DNA of 64,000 bases from Arctopsyche grandis (lineage: Eukaryota > Arthropoda > Insecta > Trichoptera > Hydropsychidae): assembly GCF_051622035.1 (NCBI RefSeq), contig NC_135358.1:8721001-8785000 (forward strand), in the 5' to 3' direction. The position numbers were made by a program, and so were the translations under genes. The notes under the pieces were generated by a model. That model searched no databases and had not been told where the DNA came from. It saw only the letters and a program-made list of their open reading frames with translations. This document shows, piece by piece, positions 12,324 to 27,300 of this stretch (position 1 is the first letter of the stretch; every line of letters starts with the position of its first letter).

Positions 12324-15300
12324 CTGAAAATGAAATAAAAATAAATTGCTTGGTAGTATTCATTTCTTTAATCTTCTTATGGAGTTCGAGATACTTGAAT
12401 CAATGAAAAATATAATATAAGCGAGTGAATTAATTCGATTCGTGTACGAGGTTGAGTCAATATTTGCCTGAAATCAAATCTGTATCTTGGTGTCATATTT
12501 CTAACCAATATACATATACATATATGTATTTTTTGTCGGATATTGGAACTCAATTGGATGAATTATAATCTAAATGGAGATTATAAGTCACTTCACTATA
12601 CGGTTTAACTGTACTAGTGAAAACTATGCAGAAAGTTTGCATTAAAAAACAATCAACTTCTTTCAAATATTAAGGTATATTATATAACATATGAGCCATT
12701 ATATAAAAATTGACATATACACAAAGGAAGAAGCTTTATACATTAACCATGTATGTACATATGTATGAAGGAATTTTCCGACTTGTCAATGTTTTATATC
12801 CTGCAAAATGTCGATCCTCAATTTCACGAATCAAAAGTTCAAATCTTATTCCCAACAATTTATTTTTCATTTGGAATAGATCAAATGATTATCAGGATGA
12901 ACCAAATAAAGTATCAAATCAAAGAAGTGGGAATAAATTTTAATTTAAAGAATTGAGCCGTTATATTTGATAATGGCGGAAGTTAAATTTTCAGTTCCAA
13001 AAACATTATTCCTGTTCAACTTAATTCACAAATTGCTATCAATAATTTTAATTCGATATGTCCAGAATCTCAGAAGAGCAGAATAAACGTATTACAGGTC
13101 CATATTATTACAGATAGAAGTACTCTTTTCCGTGCATTGCTGTTGCCTTGCAGTGCCGGATAAAAAGAATAGGCATTTACTTGGTGACTGGAACTGCTTC
13201 TTTTTAGAATGCTCGTGGGAGACTTTCGGAATGTTTCAATCTATTAAATTATATGTAAAAAAGCCTCACAAAACGATCGCGCAAGTAAAAAATGAAACGA
13301 TTTCTTTAATAATGCAAAATTCAACACATAAAGCCTGAAAACACACGTGTATATTGAAAATCTTTGTTAAATTGTCTGACTGTATAAAACATTCGAGAAA
13401 ACGTACCGTATGAAAATAGCCTAAGTTTATGAAAAGTAGAATTAGAGAATTATTTTCAAAATATGTGATATTTTGCAACTATATACATTGTTACGTTGGA
13501 ATATGGGAGAGAGTATCCACTGTCTAAGTGTATTCGTGGTTGAACAATAGTGACCCCGGGTTAGTAAGTGCCCGAACAAAAGATACGCTGGGGTCCTCAC
13601 AGAACGGGGCGAGTGCGGGTAGACCTACGTGCCTAGACAATAGACACATCAACGGATCGGGAATGCTGTTCTAGTCAACTTGTCCTTTAAAAGGAGGTAC
13701 ACACGGTAGATCAAGTATTCGGGAGTGAGCGGTGGTTACGTGTGGACCGCCTGAATCGTTGGATAAATGCTGTGAAGCGATGGTTACGTGTGGACTAGGG
13801 ATCCCAATCGAATATTCGAATATTCGAGCATTCGTTATTCGAATATTTCATCAACAATTCGAATATTATTCGTATATACATATATTGTTTTATAAACTAA
13901 AAACACAAAATCAACATGAAAAGAGTGATGACGAAGAAGCCGACGATTATGAAGAAAATGAAATATATGTATAATGGGGATAATTGTGATGAAAGTGAAG
14001 ATAATGAAGAAAATGAAATGTCTACATGTGAAGAAACGGATTTTTATTCATTAAATACGGAAATGTTTGAAGAAAATCACTTTTCGATCGATAATAATCT
14101 CTAAAACATCAGAAAAATAATACGAATATTTAAGAAGTCACCGGCGAAATATACATTTTTACAAGAAATCATAATGAAAAAAGATAATAAAAAATTTGAA
14201 TTATCATTAGTAAAAACGCGGTGGAATTCAATGGCAACTATGATACGATTCATACGATTCATTCAAATTTATGCTTAGTACATATGTAATTACCTTTTTT
14301 TTAAATTTTCGAATATATTCGAATATTCGAATAGCTCTTGATTTACTATTCGATATTCGAATAGTTGAAGTCGACGAATATTTGGGATCCCTAGTGTGGA
14401 CCTTCTGAATCGTTGGATAAATGCTGTGAAGCGACTTTCATTTGGATCCTGAACCCACCCCTACGCAATAACATGTATATTGGACGATTGAACATTTAAT
14501 AAACACAAATCCCAGTGAAATTCGAATGTACGTACATTTATGCAATTATTCACGTTTGCTGTAAAAAATTTATTTAATCCAAATAATAATTTAAGAATTA
14601 AATTATTTCCTTCTAGAAAACAACATAAGCAATTGAAAAAAATTCGCTGTCTATGACACAATTAAGTAGCAAAACTGCAATATGAATATTCAGTAATATT
14701 CAAAAAGCAACGCTTTAATTCTATGAATTTTAATTTGATTCAAAATTAAATTACTACCAACTAGCTCAAATAAGCAGTATAACCAACTGCAAATGAATTA
14801 ACCCAAGATTGCAGGGAATTAGTGACTCGCCCTCATCTACAAGGGTTTGCATAAATCGAATTGTCGCGCAAAGGGACTCTGGGGTGTTTTATTTTCTCGT
14901 TTAGTCGAAGTGGGAGGAAATCTGAAGGGGTGGGCGACGAAGAAAAGCTTTGTCTCCTCGGAGAGAGTAGCCGATTTGCATTCGCCGTAAGAAGTTCGAG
15001 ACGACACTAGTTTGTTGGCACAGAGTGGGCGGCAAAAGGGGGGGCGCACGCCCACGCCAGACCGAGACCGGGGCTGGAGGGGCTTCGGGGGCAATCGAGG
15101 GGGCGAAGCCCATTGACGTCACTGGCCACCTGGGCCCCCCGTTTCCCTCTTTCATAAATAACGCATGTGTGCCGTGCGCGAGACGCTATCATAAACCGCG
15201 ATAAACTGACCCCTCACACCACGGTGACGTCTCGTTAATACGAATTTCGTAGTGGCTTAATGTCTCGTGTCTTTTTTTTAAATGTATACATTTTTTCGTG

Positions 15301-18300
15301 GAAATTCCCAGTATAATAACGTAGAGGTTCATATGAAATCGACGTACATATGTATATATAATACTTGGAGTGGACCTGCCGCTCGTGTGTGTACCTTCTA
15401 CTTTGGTTCAATTACGTTTTATGATGAATCCGTTTTATGTCAAAGCACTCGTCGACTCTTCTCTGATGAGTTTTGATAACTGTTTCGTGGGGTCGAATTC
15501 CGTAGACTATGTACAATCTTACAATTGAGTAAACGTCGTTCAATGCAAATTAGTAATCTAAATGCTAATTTTTCAAGAAATTCTTTTATAACTCTACTTC
15601 TACTACTTTTAATTCATATATCTTTACGGTTATTTTGCTTTTGAGTTTGTGAGTCTAGTCGTTTATATGCATTTGATGTTTTCTTATTTTTTTTTATTTT
15701 ACGACTGAGTTTTATTTCACGATAATTAAATATTTCGGAAGTAATATGTGATCAAGATACATTGTTTTTTAATTTTTTAGAAGAAAGTATGGAAAATGCT
15801 ACACGTTTCACTATTTTTCGTGTCAATAAATTGAATTCAATTCATATACATATGATCATATACATATATCTTATATATAATTTCGAAAGAGACGTTGTAT
15901 GTACATATTAGTGCTTCCAATCCCGGAAGGTTTCTTCAGCACCGGGATTACGGTGCTGGGAATTTCCAATCCCGGGATCCCGGTGCTAGCACCGGGATCA
16001 AATGTATAAGAAAAAAAGTTCAATTGCATGTTTTCATATTTCAAAAACGTTCAATTGCATTTTGCAAGCTCTCCCGATGTTTCACGCAAAAAATACCGCC
16101 ATATTGGGGTTCTTATTTTGAGAGTTTGGCTACATTCTACGACTGTCATTGCTCATTCCACCGTTGATCATTATATAATGTTGTTTTATGTTTTTTTTCC
16201 ATATTATTTTTGTAAAAATAACATTTTTATAGAAATTTCTGCCAGCACCGTAATCCCAGTATTCAGACTAGTTTCAGCACCGGGATTCACGGTACCAGAA
16301 AACACCGGGATCCCGGGATTGGAAGCCTTAGTACATATGTTCGTTTGTTTTGTTCGTAGAATCCGTGACGTTCAATTTAATAAAAAAAACAAATCATTAT
16401 AAATAAAATAAAACTATTCAAATAAATTTGAATACATGTTTACTATTTAGATTAGCCATGTTTAGGCGGTTTATATTACAAATACCGAGCGAATCCGGGT
16501 AAAACCACTAGTTATATGTCATCAATAAGTGAACCGATGACGTAATAAGTTTTTACATAATTATGTGATTTTTTTTGGTATTAAGAAAGTTTTGAATTAC
16601 AAATAACATACCTAAAATCAATATTTAAATCGTTTTGGATTATTTAATGAGAAAACAACAAATTTTCTTTGATATTTCTACTTATAATATTTGTATATCA
16701 TTATTTCGAGCTTCATTTTCATTTATGTATATTGATACTTAAATAATAGAATCAGCTAAACCTAAATAAACATTCATATTATACAATATAAAGTCTCAAG
16801 AGAACGATACACGACATACGAGAAACTTGTTTCAGTTTTCGTTTGACTTCCATATTAAATGTTTAGTCAACTGTGATCAGTTTCATCGTTTGCGCAGTTC
16901 ATTCCATCAAATGGATGGAATTGAATGAAAACATAACTTACGATACTTCGTAAAAATATCAAGTTTCAAATAGATTTGAAATTTTTTACAAAACGTTACA
17001 AAACATATACATTTTTGCAAATTTATGTATATTATATTATAAATTTTGAGATCCATTTTCACGATAATTTTATTTCAACGTGTATTCCTAGCCATGTCAC
17101 ATTCTCATTGTTCCAGCTTAAGCGTGGTTTTGACGACAAAGCAATCTGGCTTTTCGAATAGATTAACACTGACAGGTGTCGGAACTCTCGAAATCTGAAA
17201 CCTGCCTACGTCACAACTAGGTATATTTACCTCACAAGAGTCCTTTTGACCGTTGGCATATCCGGCGCACAAGAACGAATTCAAAATAACTTTGGTGTGT
17301 CCCGCAGCTTGGAACATCTCCTGGCACACGCTATTCTCCATTACAGGTACCTGAAAATTGCAAGAATAATCGCATGAAATCTATATCTGAGATAGATCCA
17401 CATCGACGAATACAAATTTGTTACATACCTTCACTTCTTGCAGAACTGATGGTACACCTCCGCCATATTTGAGTCTTCCCCATCCCGTGACGGTCGCCAT
17501 TCTTCCTGTAAAATCGGCTTCGTCGGATGGCATGCAAATGGGTACTGAAATTTCAATTACAAAATAAAATATTTTCAACGAAACAAATCGGATGAAAGTC
17601 AATTTGATAACTGATGAAATGTGGCAGTAATGAAGTTTAATGGTTCGAAATATTATCTTCGTTTTTCATCGTGCTGAAAGCGAAGATTTTGACGGTTCAT
17701 ATATATTTTAATTTTCAACGTTTCGGATACGGTGCGAATTCCATGTGACATATCACGTCTAACGTTGTCATAATACTTTCCGTATTTTTCCGAGCAATCC
17801 GTCAATGTAGGGGATGTCGTGAAAAAATAAATTCAATGGGAAAGTGATGCTCAGAGAAATAATAACATGAAACGTGAAAAAAATACTGTGAAACTCAAGA
17901 CAGGCTAAAAAAAATGTCATCGAAACGCTATACGAGCACACACATACATACTTACATATGTATTTCTTATATTGTATGTAGATAGGTACAAGAGTGCTTT
18001 AAAATTTAGATCGAATGTCGAAATTGCAAAGTGAATAGTGTGAAGGCTTTTTTACGTTTTTAATTAAGGCTATCGCTAAAATGTAAGCCTTCATACATAG
18101 TAATGAAATTTTATTTTCTAAGGTCAGGAAAATTGGAATAATTTTCCTAAATTTGTACTGCCATCTATGATTCATAAACTTTATTACAATTTAAAAAATA
18201 AAATTTAACGTTAGATAACGCAAGATTATTATTATTGATATTAAAATATTATTCATTTATTTCAGAAATGATTTTTATAATAAATTCAAGTAAAATATTT

Positions 18301-21300
18301 ATCTTGAGCATCTACCAATTTTCATTTACTTTTTAATTCTTAGCAATAGATGTCAGTAGTAAACTTTTTGAAAAATTTTCATTGAAAATTAAATTGATAA
18401 TTTTACCAATATGTGTATCGTAGTGAATAGGACTCTCCAATTCCAAAAGAGCCAAGTCGTTTTCGAATGTAGCAGCGTCATATTGTCGGTGAACTATCAC
18501 TCTGCGAACATTTTTAGACACGGATCTTTTGCTTTCCAACTCTCCCGATATGTCGAACTCGCCGAATACGGCGACGAGAGATGCCAAAAATCTACAAAAC
18601 ACACACATATTATCTCAAAGTACATGCCTTAAAATAAAATGACGTTGGGGTTAAATGGGGCATACCCTGGTTGACAGTGAGCTGCTGTAGTCACGTATCT
18701 GTTGGTAATGAGCACACCACCACACTTGTTCTTGGTGAAGAGACCCAACCAGGTGGACTCCCTTACCAAGACCTGCCAGGGCCACTCTCCAAACATTGCT
18801 CCTTTACCACCGACGATCCTTCCAGATTTGACCATGGGACGAACTCCGCAAACTGAAATTCAGAATTCAATTTAGTTTCCAAGTATTTGGAAGGCGTTCT
18901 GAGGAACAGAAGGGACATACGATGCCTGTAACTGCCGTCAGATACTTCGGTTGTGAAAACTTCTTCTTCTGCTGCTGCTGCTACCGCTTCAGTTACTATA
19001 GTAGTAGGAGGGATTGTGGTTTTGGGTTTAGTTGGTCTTGGTCTTTTTGTAGTCACAGTCGCCTATGGATTTTTTTCGATTGTAAAACAACATAAATTTG
19101 CTAAATTTGAAAATAAACAAATCCTCTAGCTTACCTTAGTTGGCTTCTTTGTGGTAGTTGTAGTTACCGGAGCTTTGGTGGATGATGCTCTTACGGGTTT
19201 CTTTGATGTGGTGGGTCTCCTAGTAGGTACAGTAGCTTTTGTTGGTTTTTTGCTTGTCGTACTAGAAGAGGGTCTTTTAGTTGGAGGACTGGGTTTTTTA
19301 GTAGGCTTTACTTCAGCGTCACCAACTACTGAAGCAGGCTTCTTGTTGTTATTTGGTTGAGTTATTGTAGTATTGGGAGTTTTGTCTAGAATTACAATAT
19401 CGTGCAATTCTTGGAAAGTTCCTTGCAAACTGCCTACGATTTTGTTGACAAACAAACTCATCTTATCGTTCAAATCGTCATCCTCTTGAAAGAAGGCCGG
19501 CGTTGTGAATTCAACTTCTTGCAATATGGCGTCGTTGATATCCAAAGTAATACTATTATTGAAAGCACTAGGATTTGATCCAGTTGCATTCAGATTTGGA
19601 TTTCGTACAGGCGGGAAGTTTATGAGATCATCTTGAGAAGTCAAATACTCGTTTTTGATCGTAGTTTGAATGTACGGTGTGAGAGTTGCTCCTGCGATAT
19701 TAGCTGCTGCTGATTGATTTGTGGAAGGTTTTCTGGTAGTTGGTCGTTTATTTGTTGCTGGTTTCTTATTGGGTGATGCAGGCTTATTAGGATCGCTGAC
19801 AATTACTGCAGGTTTCTGGGGCTTCGTACTTTGAGAAATTGTAGATGAAGTTACAGTGTTTGGTTTTGGAGTTATGAGAACAGTTGGTGGAGGTTTTTCA
19901 GTGGAACCAGACGGGCGGTGACCCAAGTGAATCATATTATTCGAAGTAATTATGTTATTGATAGTAACTTGTTGTATGGGTTTTTTGGCAGGCTTTAGTG
20001 GTACTTCTACGAAGTTATCTTGTGGAGCTTCTACGGCTTCTGTTTGTGGAAATTTAACAGGACTAACAGTATGCGAGTAGTCTTGAGAGTCTAAAGAACT
20101 CAAAACGATCACGGTGGGCGTTACACTTGAAAAGGTATCTAAGTTTCCACTAGAAACATCGTAACTTGGTCCACCAACACTTTGGGCATCGGAAATCGGT
20201 CTTTTTGTAGGCTCAGGACTATATACGTAACTGGTTGAAGGCGGTTTTTTAGTTGAAGTATAAGAATTTGTGTTTGGACCCCAATAATCATCGTAGGAAA
20301 GAGTTGTCGATTGGTAATTGGGGCTAATTGATACTTCAGGTATGCTTGACGTTTTAGTACCTGTAGGTTTCTTCGTGTAGAACACTGAAGTTGAGCTGTA
20401 TTTATCTGGATATCTATTAGTGGAACCACTGTATGCAGGTCTTCTGGTTACAACAGGACTATAAACGTAACTAGTAGATGGTGGTTGGAATGTTGTATAC
20501 TTATTCACTGAAGTGGTGATATAGTGTCCGCTTGTTGGGTATTTTACCGATGATACGTGAATTAAAGGAGATGATGTAGTTGAATAGAGTATTTCAACGG
20601 TGCTCAATTTATTTTCTGGACTTTCAGTCTTTAGAGACGATGCATCACCGGGAGCAATAGTTGATGGATGGGAATCGTTCAGCATGTTCATTATAGATTC
20701 AATTGCAGCCATTTGTGAATGGTTTTCTAAATGTGTTAGGTCTGGCTTTGAAATCGCTGGAATCAGAACGAATTGGTCTTGCAGTGGACTTTTAGTCGGC
20801 TTGGGTCTGAAAACGGGCTTTTGATAAATTGGCCTATACGTCATCTCGCCCGAAGATGGAGTGGTAGACACTGGCCTAGTGTACAAATTTGATGGTTTGG
20901 TTTGTATCGTTGACACTTGAACACTTTCTTCAGGCGTTGAAAAATCACTTGGCCTGAAAACGTCATTCGCCACAGAACCGTTCTTATTCAGAAGTATGGT
21001 GTCGGCTTCTTCGTGCGATATTGTACTGTGACTGAAAAGACCGGACGGATTAGAGCTTGAGATCATTGTGACTATGTCATCTGACACTGGTTCCGCTTGC
21101 AAAAGTGTATTAGTTATATGAGCCACACCACTAGAAGTCAATTCGTCGAACTTCTCAGTAGACGGTCCTAGATGGCTAATGCTGACTGAAAGAGTGGACG
21201 GATTCTCCACATAATGTCCATCTAGCTCTATATCTTCCTTACTGCTCGGATATTCGTGAGTTGATGTTGGATATGTACTTGTTGCTTCGGTAGTTTTTAT

Positions 21301-24300
21301 GTAGTACACATTAGAGTTGATACCATTGGGTACATAGGGTATTTTAATGCCTCCTCCAGGTCTTAGTTCTGGATCTTGATTAGTGCCATTCCCCGGTTTG
21401 AGTAGGACAACTACTCCAGCGTCTACGGAGTCTTTGACGATACCAGGTTCGCCGAATAATTGGCAACAAGCACCGAAGAGAAATCCATCCATGCAAGCAC
21501 CTACGACTTCTCCATTCCTTTGGGTGCATTCGTGATTGAACATGCATATGGCTGGACCTCTTCTCCCTTCCGATTTCTGTCTGGTGGAGCTTCTGCTCGG
21601 CGAGCAAAATCTGGGTGTGATTCGATAGCCACCGAACATTTTTCTCGATTCTGCAAATAATAATAAAAAAAAAATAATTAAATCAAATTGAATCATGTTT
21701 TTTTGTCGAAAGCGTGCCCGCAAATCACTTTCGCGGAGCCGGACGTCTTCACAGACGATTTTGTCATTACGCTGATGAAGTCATTGACATTTATGAAACT
21801 GGCAGTTTAGTGCGTAAGGTACCGCAAAACTTTCACATAATCTGCATTTAATTTTATTTGGTACGGTACACAAAAAAAAGAGAAAAAAATGACACGATCG
21901 CTTCTAAATGTGTCGCGGCCGCGATATCTGTAATTCGAATTAATAGCTAACTGTGCTGAGAGAAGCAGCGTGATGATACAAAACAATTTAATATTAAAAA
22001 GAAATACAGTTGTGCGGTGTTTTCCTTTCGTTGTGGTTCCGCTTGCGTCATATCGAAGAACGCTCATAAAACGCACCCACTTCGGCGTCGACAACATTTT
22101 GATTGGTTCAATAAATTTAATTATGCAATGATTGAGCGCTCCAATTTCGCGTCGATTTAAATACTAGGAATTCCGATTATTAATATTTATTCACTTTTCT
22201 AGTTTCGATGTATAACAATTTCAATCATAACAAGTATTAGTCCACACTGTTATACAAAATATATATACAACCATAATATATAAAATTTACCTTTAATTCC
22301 TTCTAACATGAGTTTTAAAAAAATTTTAAATTGCAAAGTCAATAAAAAATCCTCAGTAATCTATGTACTAGTACTAAGCCCGCTTTAAAGGTCACGGAAT
22401 TTGACCCTTAAAGCCCTCAACATGAGGCCACCACCCCCCCCGACGAATACAGTCCAAGAGACCCTTTCGTCGGAGAACGAGACGGTTGTTCATGAATATC
22501 GCACAAGAACAACCGCACATCACTGTTCTAATAAAAAAACCACACTGTACATAACCAAGTACAAAATTTACAACAACGCATGAACACATAAAGCGCGCAT
22601 GCGGTACAAAATTAACAACAACGCATGAACACATAAAGCGCGCATCTATGTACTAGTGGCCTAGTTCACGAAAATTCATACTTCCAGAAAAATCAGGCCC
22701 GTTACGAACATATGTATGTATATACAAATTTACTTCGGCTGTGCATAGTTTTAAATGTTAATCGAAATGCTGTAGCTGTACACAAAACACGTCCGACTGC
22801 ACGCACGTTTCACTCGGTCTGCCAGCTTATTTCACATAATTTCACGATTTGTTTCAAGCATGAAAGAGTATTAATATCGTATCCGTCACGAACGAATGGG
22901 TGGCTTAGGTTTAAATATATATGATAGGCAGACTTAGGCGTTGGCTTGGCGCACGTCAAATAGCAAAAGACCTCTCCAGTTGGCAATAGTGAACCATTTT
23001 TTGTGCTATTTGATCAAAGGTCCAAAGTTTACTGTCAACATTTTCATAGTCTTGCTACAAAAAGGACTGACCCAAGTACACACTAAGGCGGCATCATATC
23101 AAAAAAATCTATATAGAGAAAGATAGTATAATATAAGAGCTACCCTGATCAAAACAATACTAAATAAGCCAGCAGCATGGCTTGGTGGTTGGAATTTTGC
23201 CTAGCACCGAGAGGCGCCGGATACGATCCCGTGAGTTGACGTCGATTGAAAAGAATTTATTCTTAGTATATCTGTAGTGCTGCTGGTCAGACTTGGATAT
23301 TTGTGACTCCAATTCGATCGTTTCCTATCAGAGTTAACCAATTTTTTTGATTTCATTCCTTTTTTTATAGTTTTGGATCATTGCGGCATTGTAGGGAGAA
23401 CCTAATTAATGCGCCACAATGGTCTACATTCTTGAAACGGTTCCTCGATTAAATTGGCTAAAAACCGTTCTACATACTATGTCACCACTATTTGATTATG
23501 ATTAATGTACAATAAAATTCATGTACAAATTAAAATTCATAGATGTCTCGTTAATTTCAATTTTTCAGTGTCTCGTAATTCAGTGAATTGTGTAATAAAA
23601 ATGCTGCATTATTTGTAATTGGCCAGAAAGGCGCATTGGGGTTTACCTGTTAGGCTGTCCTAGTATATATGTATATAATAAAATAAAAAGCATCGCAATC
23701 ATGAAAATAACGTCGACAAAACTAACAACTAAACATCCATTCAGTCTAAAATCCAACCATACAAAACAAACAATAGAAAATGACCTAAATTGAACTAATC
23801 GAAATCTGTTGAGCGAGTTTCTTCAACTTACTTCACACCCAGATTACACGAGGGCAATTTTGAATGTATGTACATCAATTGCACAGCAAATTACACAAAC
23901 ACAGCGCACCTATACAGGTGTAATATACGATAATAACAACGAATGGCGTCTACGGCAAGTGCAGTTTACGAACTAATCTGTGTAACGTATTAATGACCGA
24001 TTTACCTATATATGATAATGCACGCGTTCGCATCGAGATGTACTGCTTTCGAGCTGTAAATAATAACACTATGGACCACCGATAAGATGAGAAGAAGCGG
24101 TTATCACAGGTTTCGTTTAACTTTTACGACGAAACTGACCATCTACTTCGAGACGTGTTGTAACTGACAACACGTCGAATCGTCGACCTCTATACAGACT
24201 GGGATCTCCCCTAGATATCATCGTCTCGCCAGTAGGTTATTGGATCAGCATGATATGCATAGAAGATTTGATAATGGGCATATACATATATAAAAAATAG

Positions 24301-27300
24301 TAGCACGGCGTGAACAATGGGAACGGTTACAGCGGACACGGTGTGCGCCCGCAAACCGCGAAAGTAATGATTCGCGAAACCAAATTAAAGAAACATATAA
24401 ATAAAATAGACCAAGATCTGTCCATTTATCTGTAACGTTTGCAGTTCTTGTTGTTACAACTTTCGACTTTGCGGATTTTGCACGGTCGTCGGTGACCTCA
24501 CCTGCAGATTTGCATCGAGTGAGAGTACGTGCGCGCCTATTTTATTTTCGATGCAGATTTTTCTATAAGGATTTTCCGGTTCCGGAAGAAAGTGGATCAA
24601 ACAACTGCTTTCTCCGCGTTAATTTTACTAGTGTGTCATGGCGTCCTCTTAAATGCTCGTAAATATCATGTTTGATGATGATGATTTAACAAAGCAATAA
24701 AGTTGAACGTTGCAATTTATCACTTTCTTGTTGCGAATTATGCTCCGGTGTTTAGTATTACGACGTGCACACATTTTTATGTATTTTATCAATGTTTGTG
24801 TAGCTTTTGTTTAAAATTTGGGTAATGATTCTTGAAAGGAAATCGTAAATTTTAAATTTTTAGAGATTATACTGAAAAACAATTATTTACTGTCGGAATA
24901 CTTTTTGGTTTAAAATAATTAACTCTTTACTAAATCTATTGTACTTAATACATATTAACATGATTGGTAAAAGGCTATGCTATTTGCATTAATCTTTTGG
25001 TCCTTCTTTTATTTGAGCTCTTGGTATTTTTTGTTCTTGGCTGTTCATGAACTATGTAAATATGTATGTAGTATATTTATCACACACACAGAGTGGTACA
25101 CGATACGTGTTTTTTTAGATAGTTTTGCTCGTGTAAAAAACCTTAGCACGCCTGATCCATGCCAGGCCACAACTCACCCGTTGGAGTGTTTTCCTTGACA
25201 TTGATCGATAAAGGTGATTCCCATATTTAAAGAAATGTAGGAGAAACTTGTCGAATTAAAATTGTACGAATTAGGACATAATTATTACATAAGATAGGGG
25301 TGATAAACTTTTTTTAGGTCGCGTGCCAAAATTTACAAATATTTATTTGCTGAATGTCAGGCGTGGCACGGAATTTTAAAATGATGGAAAAATAGGAGCT
25401 TTCAAGATTTTTCATATTGAAAAAATTTAAACAAAATTATTAAGTTAAAGTTAAGTAAAATTAATTAAAAATATAATAATAAACATCAAAATATAATCAA
25501 AGAAAAAATAATCTTACAACAAAACTTTAAATTTGAATATAGTAATAAAAAATACAAATAAGTACATAAAAATTCAAAGCAATTATTTATTATTGAGACT
25601 TTTGCTGCTGTTTATTTGAAGCCAAATGTTTTATATCTGCTTCATATCCTGTCTTAATTCATAAGACACGCCTATTCACAGTTGGAGTCTACCTAGGCGT
25701 GCCATGCCTTACGATTCTGTGTTTCGGTGCTTCTGTGCCTTAAGTTTCATCTCTTGATCAAATTTTAAATTTCTAAATTTCGTTCATTTGAAAGTGACGG
25801 AAGTCCAACATTCAATTCCAAAAAAACTACAAGTATACAACATACATGATGTAAGAACTTCAAGATTTTTAATGAAAAATGTTTCATTAAATATATTTAA
25901 CAAGATAAAAGAAAATGTATAAATGATAGATATTGTAATAAAATTGCTGCGGAGCAGCATTTATAGAAGATTCGTAACTGAGTCAACGGGAAGGCGGAAA
26001 ATACCTGTCGGGCCGTAGTCTAAAGATACGAAATTTTCCTAACTATTAATCATAATATATTCTCCGTATATTATTAATCAAAATTTCACCATTTTCGTTA
26101 ACATCCGGGGGGAGATTTTAATCTTCATATTCACCCAAAAGTTTCTAAGATTTTCAAATGGAATCTTTTTATGCCTTTTTTGTGTAGGCGTGAAGTTCTC
26201 CAAACTGAAATCCATCAAAACCTAAATAAAAAAAAATAACATTTACGACTGCAAAATACATTATCGGTGCAATCCGTTAGACACCATTCAATCGAAGTGT
26301 GGAGAGATCGCGAACAGACCCCATTGTAAAAAAACCATATTATGTATAATAATAACATATTATGATAACGAGTTTGCGCATCGAAATTATGGCAGAAGCG
26401 TGCAGATTATGGCACAGCAGGTAACTGCTGAGAAAGTTACACTCGTGTAACACTTGGCTCGCGCAGACTGGGTCACCGGGACAACGAGCGGCCGTGGCCC
26501 TGGGCGCCGGGACTGCACAGACTGGTTATTCTTCCCACAACGGTCTATAACCCTTCGTGGTCTGACTGTGATGTGCGTCTCGACTCCAAAGGGTTAACCG
26601 GTAATTACAATCGTACATGACGGCTACCGGGTATACTTCGGATTGTTGCTTTCAACGCCTTTTCATAGAGAGCGACGCAACCACTTATTACACGCGGAGA
26701 TTGATCGGATGGTTCATTCACCAGAATGACAGCCTCCGTTGATACATTATGTAAATATACTTTAAAGATTAAGTTGGAATCTCACTTGACAGAATCTTAT
26801 AAAGTTTCAACTTTAGATAACTTTATTCGGAGAATTTTCCGACTTCCCATCGGCTCAGTCCTCCCTTACGCACGAAACAATCATATTAATCTTAACTCGT
26901 TTGCCTATTTCATACCTACTTATCGCTACATCTGATACTTGCCTTTTAATAATATTGTTTCTAAGAAGGATAGAGAAGTCTTTCATCATTAAAAAAAAAT
27001 CAATCTATATATGTATGTATATATAAAAATCTATATACATATATGCGTTCATATACCATCCAACCGATTGCGATGAAACTTAAATGAGTTATTGTGTGCA
27101 TGCCCGAGATGGTTTATGTAAAAAAAATCGCCCATAAAAGGGAACGGGAACGGAAAAACAGGAATGAGTGACATTGCAACGCAATAATTTCAAATGTATT
27201 CGCGTCGCCACCTGCATTGTTAGGGTAAAATAAGCAAACAATTGAATGATTTCATGTGTTCGCCGCCTGCATTTTTCCGACAAATTATCATTATTGTAAT

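Noticed and set aside
13916..14104. Acidic ORF (Glu/Asp-rich) inside the MITE at 13.8-14.4 kb
   Set aside because: Short, low complexity, entirely within a non-autonomous element, no transposase motif.
14837..15192. Arg/Pro-rich overlapping ORFs on the minus strand
   Set aside because: Three frames are open at once, which is typical of GC-rich non-coding DNA. No homologous pattern recognised.
21651..21723. Extra N-terminal residues with a hydrophobic stretch in front of flz exon 2, resembling a signal peptide
   Set aside because: A strong splice acceptor lies at 21651 and its phase fits exon 1 at 36245. The hydrophobic run is intron read-through.
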